From NCBI RefSeq assembly GCF_035918235.1, contig NZ_CP109485.1, forward strand, positions 2,542,001-2,606,000: a stretch of 64,000 nucleotides of DNA, written 5' to 3'. The notes under the pieces are model-generated. The model searched no databases. It worked only from the letters and a program-made list of their open reading frames with translations, and was not told where the DNA came from. Every line of letters begins with the position of its first letter. Position 1 is the first letter of the stretch. The stretch is from Streptomyces sp. NBC_01445 (GTDB lineage Bacteria > Actinomycetota > Actinomycetes > Streptomycetales > Streptomycetaceae). Below, one piece after another: positions 34,494 to 43,243 of this stretch. Made by a program: the position numbers and the translations under genes.

Positions 34494-34505
34494 GAAAGCG
34501 CTTTC
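34494..34505. promoter_or_regulatory. LacI-type operator upstream of the ThuA/dehydrogenase gene
   Basis: GAAAGCGCTTTC, a perfect palindrome fitting the LacI consensus GnAAnCGnTTnC, 87 bp before the start codon at 34593. The identical 12-mer occurs at 44217-44228 before the LacI gene, which suggests the same regulator binds both. Confidence 0.75.
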
Positions 34506-34592
34506 TAAGCTTCGGCTTCCAGGCGCTCCGGCATTCCCGCAGCACTCACCGCACGCCCGAGTCGGCCACCGGCCAACAGCCCAGGGAGCGCC

Positions 34593-37500
34593 ATGAGTTC
34601 TACGAGTTCCGCCACACCCGTACCGTCCGGGAGACACGGTCCTCCCGCGCTCGCCATGCGAATCCCCCGCGGGCGACGCCGTCCATGCTCGCCCTGGACC
34701 GTCCTCCTCGCGCTGATCGCGCTCGTCGTCGGCCTCGGTCTGGCGGCCCCGCCGCGCGCGGAGGCCGCCGCCTCGTACCGCGTGCTCGTCTTCTCCAAGG
34801 TCACGAACTTCGCCCACGACTCGATTCCCGCGGGCATCGACGCGATCAAGAAGCTCGGCAGCGAGAACGGCTTCGAGGTCGAGGCGACCGACGCCGCCGC
34901 CGCGTTCACCGACGAGAACCTCGCCCGCTTCAAGGCGATCGTCTTCAACAACACCAACTCGACGACGGAGACGGGCGATCTGCTCGACGCCGACCAGCGC
35001 GCGGCCCTCCAGAAGTACGTCCGTGGGGGCGGCGGCTGGGTCGGGCTGCACTCCGCGTCGGCCAGCGAGCGGGACTGGGGCTGGTACGAGGGGCTCGTCG
35101 GAGCCATCTTCGACCAGCATCCCGCCGTGCAGACGGGCCGGATCAAGGTCCTCGATCACGCGCACCCGTCCACGAAGGGGCTTCCGGAGCTCTGGGAGCG
35201 TACGGAGGAGTGGTACAACTGGCGCACCAACCCCACCGGGAAGGTGCACACGCTCGCGCAGGTCAAGGTGCGCGACGGGGTCACCGGCCTCGACGAGGGC
35301 GTCGATCACCCGTGGTCGTGGTGCCAGAACTACGACGGCGGCCGCTCCTGGTTCACCGCGGGCGGGCACGCCAAGTCGGCGTTCGAAGAAGCCGGTTTCC
35401 TCCAGCACATCCTCGGCGGCATTCAGTGGGCGGCCGGCGACAAGCCGGGTGACTGCTCGGCGACCAGGACCGGCAGTTTCCAGCGCACCCCGTTGGCCAC
35501 GGCCGATCTCGCCGACCCCTTCGAGCTGGCCGTCGCGCCGGACCGGCGTGTGTTCTTCATCCAGCGGACCGGCAAGCTGAAGATCATCGATCAGGAGACG
35601 CTGAAGGTCACCACGGCGCTCGACCTCGCCTACACGCCCGAGATGACGAGTCAGTCGGACGGTCTGCTGGGGCTGGCGCTCGATCCGAAGTTCGGAGACA
35701 ACCACTGGATCTATCTGTTGAACTCCGACAAGACCGAGAAACGGATCAACCTCTCGCGGTTCACCGAGTCGGGCGGCAAGGTCGATCCGGCGTCGGAGAA
35801 ACGGCTGCTCACTGTGCCGACCTGGCGGGGCGAGGGGCGCGCCAACTCCCATATGGCGGGCTCCATCGCCTTCGACAACAAGGGTGACCTCTACATCGCG
35901 ACGGGCGACAACACCGACCCCTTCGCCTCGGACGGGTTCAACCCGATCGATGAGGGCGAGGGCCGTCGCGCCTGGGACGCGCAGGGCACCGCGGGCAACA
36001 CGAACGACCTGCGCGGCAAGGTGCTGCGGATCACCCCGAAGGCCGACGGGACGTACGGCGTCCCCGAGGGGAACCTGTTCGAGCCCGGCACCGACAAGAC
36101 GCGCCCGGAGATCTACGCGATGGGCATGCGCAACCCGTTCCGGATCACGACCGATCCGGTCAGCGGCGCGCTGCTCGTGGGTGATTACGGTCCCGACGCG
36201 CGCAACGCGGTGGCCGACCGCGGGCCTGAGGGAACCGTCGAGTTCAACCGCATCACCGAGGCGGGGAACTACGGCTGGCCGTACTGCATCGGCGACAACA
36301 CCCCGTTCAACGACTACGACTTCGAGTCGAAGAAGTCCGGGGCGAAGTTCGACTGCGGCCACCTCGTGAACGACTCGCCGAACAACACCGGCCTGCGCGA
36401 CCTGCCGCCCGCGCACGCGGCGTCGGTCTGGTACGCGTACTCCGCCTCGGAGCAGTTCCCGGAGCTCGGCACCGGCGGCGGTGGCCCGATGAGCGGTCCC
36501 GTGTACGCCTACGATCCCGCGAACCCCAACAAGGCCAAGTTCCCCGAGTACTTCGACGGGAAATGGTTCAACTACGAGCTGACCAGGCAGTGGTTCAAGA
36601 CCTTCTCGATCCAGGAGAAGGACCAGACGTTCACGGATCCGCGGTTCGCGCCCGCCAAGGCCGGTGACCTGCAGTCCATCAACTCCGTGTTCGGCGACAT
36701 GAAATGGAACCAGCCCTTCGACGCGGACTTCGGTCCCGACGGGGCGCTGTACGTCATCGACTTCGGGCTCGGCAGCGGCACGGGCCGCGGCGGCAGCAAC
36801 GAGGGCGCCGGCATCTACCGGATCGACTACGTCGCCGACAGCCGCCTGCCGGACGCGCGGGCAGCCGCCGCGCCGGACAGCGGCTCGGCACCGCTCGCCG
36901 TCACGTTCTCCAGCGAGGGCTCGGGCCTGCCGGACGACAAACCGGTCACGTACGCCTGGGACTTCGACGGTGACGGCACCACCGACTCGACCGACGCGAA
37001 CCCGAAGCACACGTACACGAAGAACGGCGTGTTCACGGCCCGGCTGACGGTGACCGGGCCGACGGGGCTCACCGGACTGGCCGTGCAGGACATCACTGTG
37101 GGGAACACGCGGCCCAAGGTGACGATCCAACAGCCGCCGAACGGTGGGACGTTCAGCTTCGGCGACACGATCCCGTTCAAGATCAAGGTGACGGACCGGG
37201 AGGACGGGCGTCCCATCGACTGCTCACGCGTCGTCGTCCAGTCCCAGCTCGGCCACGACTCCCATCTGCATCCGCTGGACAACTACACGGGGTGCGCCGG
37301 GGAGATCGTGACGGATGCCGGGGACAGCCACGGTCCCGGCCAGAATCTCTACTACGGCATCAGCGCCCAGTACGAGGACAAGGGCGGGGCAGGCGGCGTG
37401 CCCGCGCTGACCGGGTCCGCTTCACTCTCGCTGCGCACGTCGTTCCGTGAGGCCGAGCACTACACGAAGACGGGCGGCGCGCACGACGGTGTCGTGGTCG

Positions 37501-38129
37501 CGAGCCGCGCGGACGCCTCGGGCGGCAAGCGGCTCACCGAGATCGAGGACGGGGACTGGGTGTCCTTCGACCCCGTGCACCTGAAGGGCGTCGACTCGGT
37601 GACCGTGGGCGCCGCGTCGGGCGGGATCGGCGGCGACGTCGAGTTCCGCGTGGGCTCCCCCACCGGCAAGCTGCTCGGCAAGGTGTCCGTCCCGAACACG
37701 GGAGACTGGGGCAACGTGGTGTCCCCCACCACCCAACTCGCCGACTACGACGGCACGTTCCCGCTGTACGCCGTCTTCACCAACCCGCAGTGGAGCGCCG
37801 ACAAGCCCGACCTGTTCGCGGTCGACTGGCTGCACTTCAACGGGCCCGGGGTCGAGAAGCACGCCGGCGCCAAGGTGAAGGTGACCTCGACACCGGAGAG
37901 CGGAGCCCCACCGCTCACCGTCGCGCTCAAGGGCACGGTGAAGCTCCCGGAGGGCCGTACCGCGGCCTCGTACCACTGGGACTTCGGGGACGACGTCAAG
38001 CCGGGCGGTACGGAGGGTGCCGACGCTCAGCACGCGTACGCGCGCGCGGGTGCGTACACGGCGCATCTGACCGTCACCGACGACAAGGGCGACACGACCA
38101 CCGGCTCGGTCCGGATCACGGTGAAGTGA
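34593..38129 (+). CDS. Secreted ThuA - sugar dehydrogenase - PKD - carbohydrate-binding multidomain protein
   Basis: An 1178-residue secreted protein. A long, arginine-rich N-region precedes the signal helix (WTVLLALIALVVGLGLAAPPRAEAAA). Domain order: ThuA-like (about 63-290, VFNNTNSTTETGDLL, GGWVGLHSA), a glucose/sorbosone-dehydrogenase beta-propeller (about 300-745, with AMGMRNPFRI and NYGWPYC), a PKD domain (YAWDFDGDGTTDS), a bridging Ig-like section, a CBM6-like module (REAEHYTKTGG, EDGDWVSFDPV), and a second PKD (YHWDFGDD). Proteins of this type are thought to oxidise or rearrange sugars at the surface. GGGAG precedes ATG 34593. The sugar isomerase gene follows 15 bp after the stop. Confidence 0.9.
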   Translation: MSSTSSATPVPSGRHGPPALAMRIPRGRRRPCSPWTVLLALIALVVGLGLAAPPRAEAAASYRVLVFSKVTNFAHDSIPAGIDAIKKLGSENGFEVEATDAAAAFTDENLARFKAIVFNNTNSTTETGDLLDADQRAALQKYVRGGGGWVGLHSASASERDWGWYEGLVGAIFDQHPAVQTGRIKVLDHAHPSTKGLPELWERTEEWYNWRTNPTGKVHTLAQVKVRDGVTGLDEGVDHPWSWCQNYDGGRSWFTAGGHAKSAFEEAGFLQHILGGIQWAAGDKPGDCSATRTGSFQRTPLATADLADPFELAVAPDRRVFFIQRTGKLKIIDQETLKVTTALDLAYTPEMTSQSDGLLGLALDPKFGDNHWIYLLNSDKTEKRINLSRFTESGGKVDPASEKRLLTVPTWRGEGRANSHMAGSIAFDNKGDLYIATGDNTDPFASDGFNPIDEGEGRRAWDAQGTAGNTNDLRGKVLRITPKADGTYGVPEGNLFEPGTDKTRPEIYAMGMRNPFRITTDPVSGALLVGDYGPDARNAVADRGPEGTVEFNRITEAGNYGWPYCIGDNTPFNDYDFESKKSGAKFDCGHLVNDSPNNTGLRDLPPAHAASVWYAYSASEQFPELGTGGGGPMSGPVYAYDPANPNKAKFPEYFDGKWFNYELTRQWFKTFSIQEKDQTFTDPRFAPAKAGDLQSINSVFGDMKWNQPFDADFGPDGALYVIDFGLGSGTGRGGSNEGAGIYRIDYVADSRLPDARAAAAPDSGSAPLAVTFSSEGSGLPDDKPVTYAWDFDGDGTTDSTDANPKHTYTKNGVFTARLTVTGPTGLTGLAVQDITVGNTRPKVTIQQPPNGGTFSFGDTIPFKIKVTDREDGRPIDCSRVVVQSQLGHDSHLHPLDNYTGCAGEIVTDAGDSHGPGQNLYYGISAQYEDKGGAGGVPALTGSASLSLRTSFREAEHYTKTGGAHDGVVVASRADASGGKRLTEIEDGDWVSFDPVHLKGVDSVTVGAASGGIGGDVEFRVGSPTGKLLGKVSVPNTGDWGNVVSPTTQLADYDGTFPLYAVFTNPQWSADKPDLFAVDWLHFNGPGVEKHAGAKVKVTSTPESGAPPLTVALKGTVKLPEGRTAASYHWDFGDDVKPGGTEGADAQHAYARAGAYTAHLTVTDDKGDTTTGSVRITVK

Positions 38130-38144
38130 GGGGTGAGGAGTGGC

Positions 38145-38990
38145 ATGAGAAGCAGTAGAAGAGCCTTTCTCGGTACGTCCTTGGGGCTCGCGGCGGCAGT
38201 CGGTACAGGGCTGCCCGCGTCGGCCGGGCAGCGGCGGCGCATCCCGCGCGGCGGCATCGGCATGCACCTCTACACGATGCGTGACGTCCTCGCGACGGAC
38301 TTCGCCGGCACCGTGGAGCAGCTCGCGGAGATCGGGTACGCGACGGTCGGTGTGAGCGGGCGGCACGGCTACGGGGCGGCGGACATCCGGCGGATGCTCG
38401 ACACTGTCGGCCTGCGCGCGGTCCTGGAGCATGTCGCGTACACGACGCTGACCGGCAGCGGCCTGCCGCAGGCGCTGGACGATCTGCACACCCTGGGCGC
38501 CAAGTGGCCGGTGGTGCCCAGCCTGCCCGGTTCGATGCACAGCACGGCCGGATACCGGGAAGCGGCAAGGGAGTTCAACCGGATCGGGGCCGCGTCACGC
38601 GAGGCGGGTCTCGGCCCGGTCCTGTTCCACAACCACGACGGCGACCACGACGTAATGGACGGGGAGAACCTGTACGACATCCTCGTCCGCGAGACCGATC
38701 CCCATCTGGTCGCCTTCGAGCTGGACGTGTACTGGGCGTCGAAGGGCGGCGCGGATCCCGCAGAGTACTTCGTGCGGCACCGGCGCCGCTTCCCCGCCCT
38801 GCACGTGAAGGACATGGCGCCCGACGGCGGGTTCGCCGACGTGGGGTCGGGGACGCTCGACTTCCCCGCCATGTTCGACAAGGCGCACGCCGGCGGCGTC
38901 AAACAGTGGCTCGTGGAGCACGACACCCCGAAGGACCCGTTCGCGACAGCCCGCAACAGCTACGAGTATCTGGCGGCGCTGCGGTACTGA
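38145..38990 (+). CDS. Tat-exported sugar phosphate isomerase/epimerase-like TIM-barrel protein
   Basis: A 281-residue protein from ATG 38145, with GAGGAG 4 bases upstream. The N-terminus has a twin-arginine signal (SRRAFLG then hydrophobic LGLAAAVGTGLPASAG). The mature part is a xylose-isomerase-like barrel with GIGMHLYTMRD, VLFHNHDGDH, FELDVYWASKGG and LHVKDMAPDG; the H/E/D residues of these motifs are the usual metal ligands. It is in an operon with the multidomain ThuA/dehydrogenase protein and probably acts on the same sugar outside the membrane. Confidence 0.88.
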   Translation: MRSSRRAFLGTSLGLAAAVGTGLPASAGQRRRIPRGGIGMHLYTMRDVLATDFAGTVEQLAEIGYATVGVSGRHGYGAADIRRMLDTVGLRAVLEHVAYTTLTGSGLPQALDDLHTLGAKWPVVPSLPGSMHSTAGYREAAREFNRIGAASREAGLGPVLFHNHDGDHDVMDGENLYDILVRETDPHLVAFELDVYWASKGGADPAEYFVRHRRRFPALHVKDMAPDGGFADVGSGTLDFPAMFDKAHAGGVKQWLVEHDTPKDPFATARNSYEYLAALRY

Positions 38991-39020
38991 GAAGGCCGGT
39001 GCAGGAAACCAGAAAAGGGA

Positions 39021-39066
39021 CCCCGTGCCCCGTGACGCTTGCGGAACAGCGTCACGGGGCACGGGG
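39021..39066. terminator. Strong hairpin terminator after the sugar isomerase gene
   Basis: A perfect 19-bp stem (39021-39039 with 39048-39066) and an 8-base loop, 30 bp after the stop at 38990. It has the long GC-rich stem without a T-run usual in Streptomyces. Confidence 0.9.
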
Positions 39067-39140
39067 ATGCCGGCTGCTGGTTGTGCAGGTTGATGAGTGG
39101 GCGTAGCCGCGTGGGAGTGGGTGGCGTCACCAGCATGTGA

Positions 39141-39432
39141 ATGGCCGCGGCTTCACGCCGAAAAGCGAGTCCCATTCTGGTGCGGCTGGACTCGTCAGAC
39201 CACACCTTCACCACCAAGTTCCGCATCCCGCGCCACATGTGGGACGCCAACGCAACTGCCGCCGCACGCAAACGGGTTGATCGCAGTGCAGACCTCGTCG
39301 ATCATGTACGCGAGTTCATCCGCCGCCCGCGGCAATATGCAGGAACTCACCGAGCTCGAATCGGCGGAGCAGAAACTCGCTGAGCGCCGCGCACGCGAGG
39401 GTGGCCGGCCGAAGAGGAAGTCAAACGCATGA
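39141..39432 (+). pseudogene. Small ribbon-helix-helix-like gene, apparently frameshifted
   Basis: From ATG 39141 one frame encodes DSSDHTFTTKFRIPRHMWD and AADLVDHVREFIRR-like sequence, reminiscent of Arc/MetJ-type proteins. The plausible C-terminus, MQELTELESAEQKLAERRAR followed by a basic tail, lies in another frame and ends at TGA 39432, overlapping the next start (ATGA). The switch falls near 39325-39335. Either the gene is broken, or only one of the two frames is used. Function is unknown. Confidence 0.45.
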
Positions 39433-39677
39433 GCATCTGGTCGAGCGTGCCGGGGCCGGACATCCTCGCCCTCAACGGGGCGGACGACGCAGCGAACTAT
39501 CACGCCGAGGGTGAAGCCACGATCAACGTCGACGTGGCCACGAACGGCCTCCATGACCACATCCGGCTCGCCCTGTTCTTCGGCTGCCCCGAGGTGGATG
39601 CGCTGCTCTCACCGGCCGCCGCACGCATGCTGCGCGATCGACTGACCGCGGCACTCGGCGACGAATCCACCGCATGA
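39429..39677 (+). CDS. Small hypothetical protein
   Basis: An 82-residue protein (MSIWSSVPGPDILALNGADD, then INVDVATNGLHDHIRLALFF, ending AAARMLRDRLTAALGDESTA). It resembles small proteins encoded beside regulators in actinomycete phages and integrative elements; I do not know a function. Its start overlaps the stop of the upstream (broken) gene, indicating former coupling. Confidence 0.65.
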   Translation: MSIWSSVPGPDILALNGADDAANYHAEGEATINVDVATNGLHDHIRLALFFGCPEVDALLSPAAARMLRDRLTAALGDESTA

Positions 39678-39894
39678 CCACGGCCCCGCACGGAACCACC
39701 AGGCGGGGCCGCTGCGTGAGGCCTCGCTACCCCTGCGTCGAGTCGTCCGTGATCTCCACAGACACCTTCGCACTCGCCATCGCCGTACTGATCACGGACG
39801 GCGTGTAGTTCAAGCTCGTCCGATCCGACAGCTCGGCAGTCTCGATAATCGGGCCGGACTCGTCGCCGTGGATCTCGTGCGGGCAGACGTTCCC

Positions 39895-39990
39895 GGGGTG
39901 TCGACCGCGATCAGGCGTTGCGCGCGCTCGCCGAGGGCGTCGCCGTCTGCCCGCGCTGCCGGCCGGACACGGAGCTCGGCGTCCTCGATC
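39895..39990 (+). pseudogene. Possible remnant of a DUF6233-like gene
   Basis: The frame around 39918 reads DQALRALAEGVAVCPRCRPDTELGVLD. The ending CP.CRPDTELG is characteristic of the C-terminus of a small Streptomyces protein family (DUF6233). The N-terminal part expected before it is not found in the same frame. The remaining sequence from 39678 to 40099 shows nothing else I can support. Confidence 0.35.
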
Positions 39991-40099
39991 AGGGCCGTTC
40001 CGGCGGGTCACGGGGCCTGCGGAGCTATGGACGTGCGATGCGCCGGGTGCCATCATCACGCTGCCGTCGGGCATGGGCCCGGCACGCAGGGGAGAGACC

Positions 40100-40414
40100 G
40101 TGACGCTGTACATCGCTGTGCCTCTTGTGCTGTTGGCGTTGCTCTACGCTGCCTCCGGCGTTGCGGCGGTTACTCGCGGCTGGGTGCCCCCCATGAACCG
40201 CCGCCATGTTCACGCCCCGCGGATCTACGGCTGGGGACAGCTGACGGTGGCCTTCGCGCTGTGCTGGGAGGCGGCCTTTGGGGTGTTGATCAGCGATTCG
40301 GGCATTTGGCCGTCGGCACCGCTGGTCGGCAGCGCGATTCTCGTGGCCGGCTTCATCGTCATGATGGTGGGGCAGCGCGCCGGTGGTAAGCGCGAGCGCG
40401 GCGGTACGCCGTGA
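40100..40414 (+). CDS. Small membrane protein
   Basis: A 104-residue protein from GTG 40100, preceded by GGGGAGAG. It has three hydrophobic segments (LYIAVPLVLLALLYAASGVAAV, QLTVAFALCWEAAFGVLI and ILVAGFIVMMVGQRA) and a basic C-terminus. No family is recognised. It is separate from the neighbouring units. Confidence 0.65.
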   Translation: MTLYIAVPLVLLALLYAASGVAAVTRGWVPPMNRRHVHAPRIYGWGQLTVAFALCWEAAFGVLISDSGIWPSAPLVGSAILVAGFIVMMVGQRAGGKRERGGTP

Positions 40415-40605
40415 ATCTTGTCCGAGCGGTCTCGTCGGGAGTCGGATGGCATGGGCTGCAGCTGTGGCGGTGCCGTTGAAGATGCAGCCGCACATGTCAT
40501 AGCGGGCGGCTTGGCCCCTGTCATGGGAGAGCCCTTCCGGCGGTGCCCCACGGCCCCTAGGCTCGCCGTCGGATCACGGGGCATAGATGTCAACTGGGGG
40601 CGCAG

Positions 40606-40776
40606 ATGGGCTTCTTGATAGGGATCCTGCTGATCATCGCAGGAGCGCCGCTGGTCGGCGTCATCGGCACCTGGATCGAGGACGCCGGACATGTCATGGC
40701 AGGCAAGACGATCTCCGTCGGTGGGTACCTGGCGGTGCTCGGCGTCGCGGCATGGCTGATCATCAGCTCTTTCTGA
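40606..40776 (+). CDS. Very small membrane protein (56 aa)
   Basis: ATG 40606 to TGA 40776 encodes MGFLIGILLIIAGAPLVGVI, then GTWIEDAGHVMAGKTISVGG and a second hydrophobic segment ending WLIISSF. Two transmembrane helices joined by a short polar loop. A G-rich stretch (TGGGGGCGCAG) precedes the start. Codon use is consistent with a real gene. Function is unknown. Confidence 0.6.
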   Translation: MGFLIGILLIIAGAPLVGVIGTWIEDAGHVMAGKTISVGGYLAVLGVAAWLIISSF

Positions 40777-41191
40777 CGCCCGTAACGCCGCGACACGTGT
40801 GCGGTGCGTCGCTAGGAGAGGCTTGCTCTCTTCGACGACATCGGGGACGGGTGGCGTCGCCGTGGATGCGGTGTGTACCTCCATGTGGGGCGGTGAGTAG
40901 TGGCGCAGGCCCCCACTAGCGCAACGCGCATGATGACTCGCTATGACGCCGCTTCGGTGGTGATCGGTAGGCGCGCCCTCGGCTACTCGATCCGGCGGCG
41001 GACGACACCGCCCGGCTACGACCGGAGCGATCGTCGTGGGCATCGGACCGTCCAGGCCGATCACCGTGTCTCAGTGCGTGAGGTACCCCCGCCGTCCCGT
41101 CATGGAGCGTGCACACGATGCGCCTCGCCTGACCTGGACAACGAGAACGCGGGAGACCAGCGCATCCAACACCGTTCGGGATGGGCGCAGT
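40777..41191. other. Intergenic region without recognisable genes
   Basis: About 415 bases. Open frames here have no family-like sequence, and I see no strong structure until the terminator at 41192. Confidence 0.4.
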
Positions 41192-41224
41192 TCCAGGACA
41201 TGAGTCCAAGACTCATGTCCTGGA
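41192..41224. terminator. Terminator of the SsuB-type ABC operon
   Basis: A perfect 15-bp stem (41192-41206 with 41210-41224, left arm TCCAGGACATGAGTC) and a 3-base loop, 71 bp beyond the stop of the ATPase gene on the minus strand. Confidence 0.85.
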
Positions 41225-41294
41225 TGCTGTTCAGGAACGGTCGCTGCCGTGCGCGTAAGGCGTACGTGCACGTCGTAGGCGTGCCGGTGTGCGC

Positions 41295-42116
41295 TCAGTC
41301 GTGCGCCGAGACCGCCCCCAGGAGCTCGCGGATGCGGCCCGTCGCCGTGCGGAACTCGGGGGTCGCGAGCGTCTGCGCGTAGTCCCGCTCGGCCGGCAGG
41401 CCGACGTCGATGATCTCGGTGACGGTGCCGGGACGTGGGCTCATGACGACGACGCGGTCCGCGAGGTAGACGGCCTCCGGGATGGAGTGGGTCACCAGGA
41501 GGACAGTGGTGCGGGTCTGGCGCCAGATGCGGTTCATCTCGACGTTGAGCTGCTCGCGGGTGAGCGCGTCGAGCGCGCCGAACGGTTCGTCCATGAGGAG
41601 GACGGGCGGCTCGTGCAGCAGGGCCCGGCACAGGGCGACCCGCTGCTGCATCCCGCCCGACAGCTCGTGCGGATACGCGTCCTCGAAGCCGGTGAGCCCC
41701 GTCATCCGGATCAGTTCGTCGGCACGCGCGCGTGCCGGTTCGGTGGCCATGCCGCGCATCTCCGCCTGGAGGAGGATGTTGCGGCGCGCCGAGCGCCACT
41801 CCAGGAGGGCCGCGCGCTGGAACACGTACCCGATGTCGTGGCGCGGGCCGCGCACCTGCTCGCCGTAGAGGCTGACCTCACCGGACGAGGGCGAAAGGAG
41901 GCCCGCGACGAGCTTGAGGAGCGTGGACTTGCCGCAGCCGGAGGGTCCGACGATGGCGACGAACTCGCCCGAGGCGACGTCGAGCGAGACGTCGGTGAGG
42001 GCGGTGACGTCCTTCTTCTTCGTCCGGAAGCGGACGTCGACGTCCGCCACGCGCACGGCGGGCCCGACGTGTGCGCTCGCTGTACCGGCCTTCTTCAGTG
42101 TCGCGTCCTTCGGCAT
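41295..42116 (-). CDS. ABC transporter ATPase (SsuB/TauB type)
   Basis: A 273-residue ATPase with Walker A GPSGCGKST, Q-loop VFQRAALLEW, signature LSGGMQQRV, Walker B LLMDEPFGALDA and H-loop VTHSIPEA. The sequence HDIGYVFQ...EWRSARRNI is typical of nitrate/sulfonate/taurine-type importers. It is the last gene of a three-gene importer unit (permease, binding protein, ATPase) reading leftwards. Confidence 0.92.
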   Translation of the reverse strand: MPKDATLKKAGTASAHVGPAVRVADVDVRFRTKKKDVTALTDVSLDVASGEFVAIVGPSGCGKSTLLKLVAGLLSPSSGEVSLYGEQVRGPRHDIGYVFQRAALLEWRSARRNILLQAEMRGMATEPARARADELIRMTGLTGFEDAYPHELSGGMQQRVALCRALLHEPPVLLMDEPFGALDALTREQLNVEMNRIWRQTRTTVLLVTHSIPEAVYLADRVVVMSPRPGTVTEIIDVGLPAERDYAQTLATPEFRTATGRIRELLGAVSAHD

Positions 42117-42153
42117 GGTGCAGCTCTCCTTGTGGGCTGTACGGGACGGGTGC

Positions 42154-43182
42154 TCAGCCCTTGATCCCGTTGGCCGAATCCCAGTAGTCCGCCACCGGCT
42201 TCGCGCTCTTGACCATGCCGGCCTGGGCGAAGACGTCGATGGTCTGCTGCCAGTCGGCCTCGGTGTTGGCGCCGGGCGCCTTGCCCTGCGTCGCGTCCGT
42301 GTGCAGGAGGGTCAGGGTCGTCTTGAACTGCTCGGACAGCACGTTCTCCGGCGGGAGTTGCTCGGACGCGCCCTTCATGGAGGCGACGGCCGGCTCGGGG
42401 CTCTTCTCCGCGGCGGCCCAGGACTCGCTGACGGCCTCGACCATGCGCTTGGCCAGATCGCCCTTGCCCTGAAGGGTCTTGGGGCCGGCGATGAGCCCGT
42501 TCGAGTAGAAGTTCAGGCCGTGCTCGGAGAAGCGGAGGTACGAGACGTCCTTCTTGGCCTTGTCCTGCATGGTGGGGCCCTGGTCGCTCGCGTAGCCGAG
42601 GAGGGCGTCGGTCTTGCCCGAGATGACGGCGGCGATCTTGCCGGCGGGGTCGGTGTTCTGGACCTTGACGTCCGACTCGGAGAGACCGTTCTTCTTGAGG
42701 AAGATGGGGAACGTCTTGGAGAGCGCGTCGCCCGCCGTCCCCGCGATGGTCTTGCCCTTGAGGTCCGACGGGGACTTGATGTTCTGGCTCGCGAAGGACT
42801 GCACCGAGGCGGGCGTCGTCTGGAGGAACACGCCGAGACTCTTCACGTTGACGCCCTGGTCCACGCCCGCGAGCACCGCTGGCGTGTCGGCCCAGCCGAA
42901 GTCGGTCTGGCCCGCGCCCGTGGCCTGCACGGTCTTCTGCGAGCCCTGTCCCGCACGGATCTCCAGGTCGATGCCGTGCTTCTCGAAGATCTTCTGCTTC
43001 TTGCCGTAGTAGAACGGCGCGTGCTCGCCGTACGGGTACCAGTTGAGCGTCAGCGTGACCTTGTCGAGCTTCTTGCCGGAGTCGCTGGTCGACGTGGAGC
43101 CGGAGTCGTCGCCGCAGGCCGTCACCGTGAGGGCGACGAGCGTCAGGGGGACGAGTCCGGTCAGGAGTCTGCGCGCGTGCAT
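42154..43182 (-). CDS. ABC transporter substrate-binding lipoprotein (NMT1/THI5-like)
   Basis: A 342-residue lipoprotein with lipobox LTVTAC. The mature N-terminus LTLNWYPYGEHAPFYYGKKQ and the following EKHGIDLEI belong to the NMT1/THI5-like SBP family, which includes binding proteins for thiamine pyrimidine precursors, riboflavin, sulfonates and other small anions. Further family marks are GQTDFGWADTPAVLAG and YASDQGPTM. No thiamine or FMN riboswitch is visible upstream, so substrate stays open. The adjacent LacI regulator is unusual for this transporter class and hints at a sugar-linked or catabolic substrate. Confidence 0.9.
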   Translation of the reverse strand: MHARRLLTGLVPLTLVALTVTACGDDSGSTSTSDSGKKLDKVTLTLNWYPYGEHAPFYYGKKQKIFEKHGIDLEIRAGQGSQKTVQATGAGQTDFGWADTPAVLAGVDQGVNVKSLGVFLQTTPASVQSFASQNIKSPSDLKGKTIAGTAGDALSKTFPIFLKKNGLSESDVKVQNTDPAGKIAAVISGKTDALLGYASDQGPTMQDKAKKDVSYLRFSEHGLNFYSNGLIAGPKTLQGKGDLAKRMVEAVSESWAAAEKSPEPAVASMKGASEQLPPENVLSEQFKTTLTLLHTDATQGKAPGANTEADWQQTIDVFAQAGMVKSAKPVADYWDSANGIKG

Positions 43183-43243
43183 GGGGCGGCCCTTCTCGCG
43201 ACGGTCGGTGAGTGGTCCGGGGAGGTTCCCGGGGTGCCGGCGT

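Noticed and set aside
39727..40113. Minus-strand 128-codon ORF
   Set aside because: Its N-terminal half is Arg/Pro-rich shadow; only the last 50 residues look protein-like, and there is no start or context to support it.
40225..41382. Larger ORFs on both strands between the small membrane proteins and the ABC operon
   Set aside because: No domain-like sequence, and they cross the terminator at 41192-41224.
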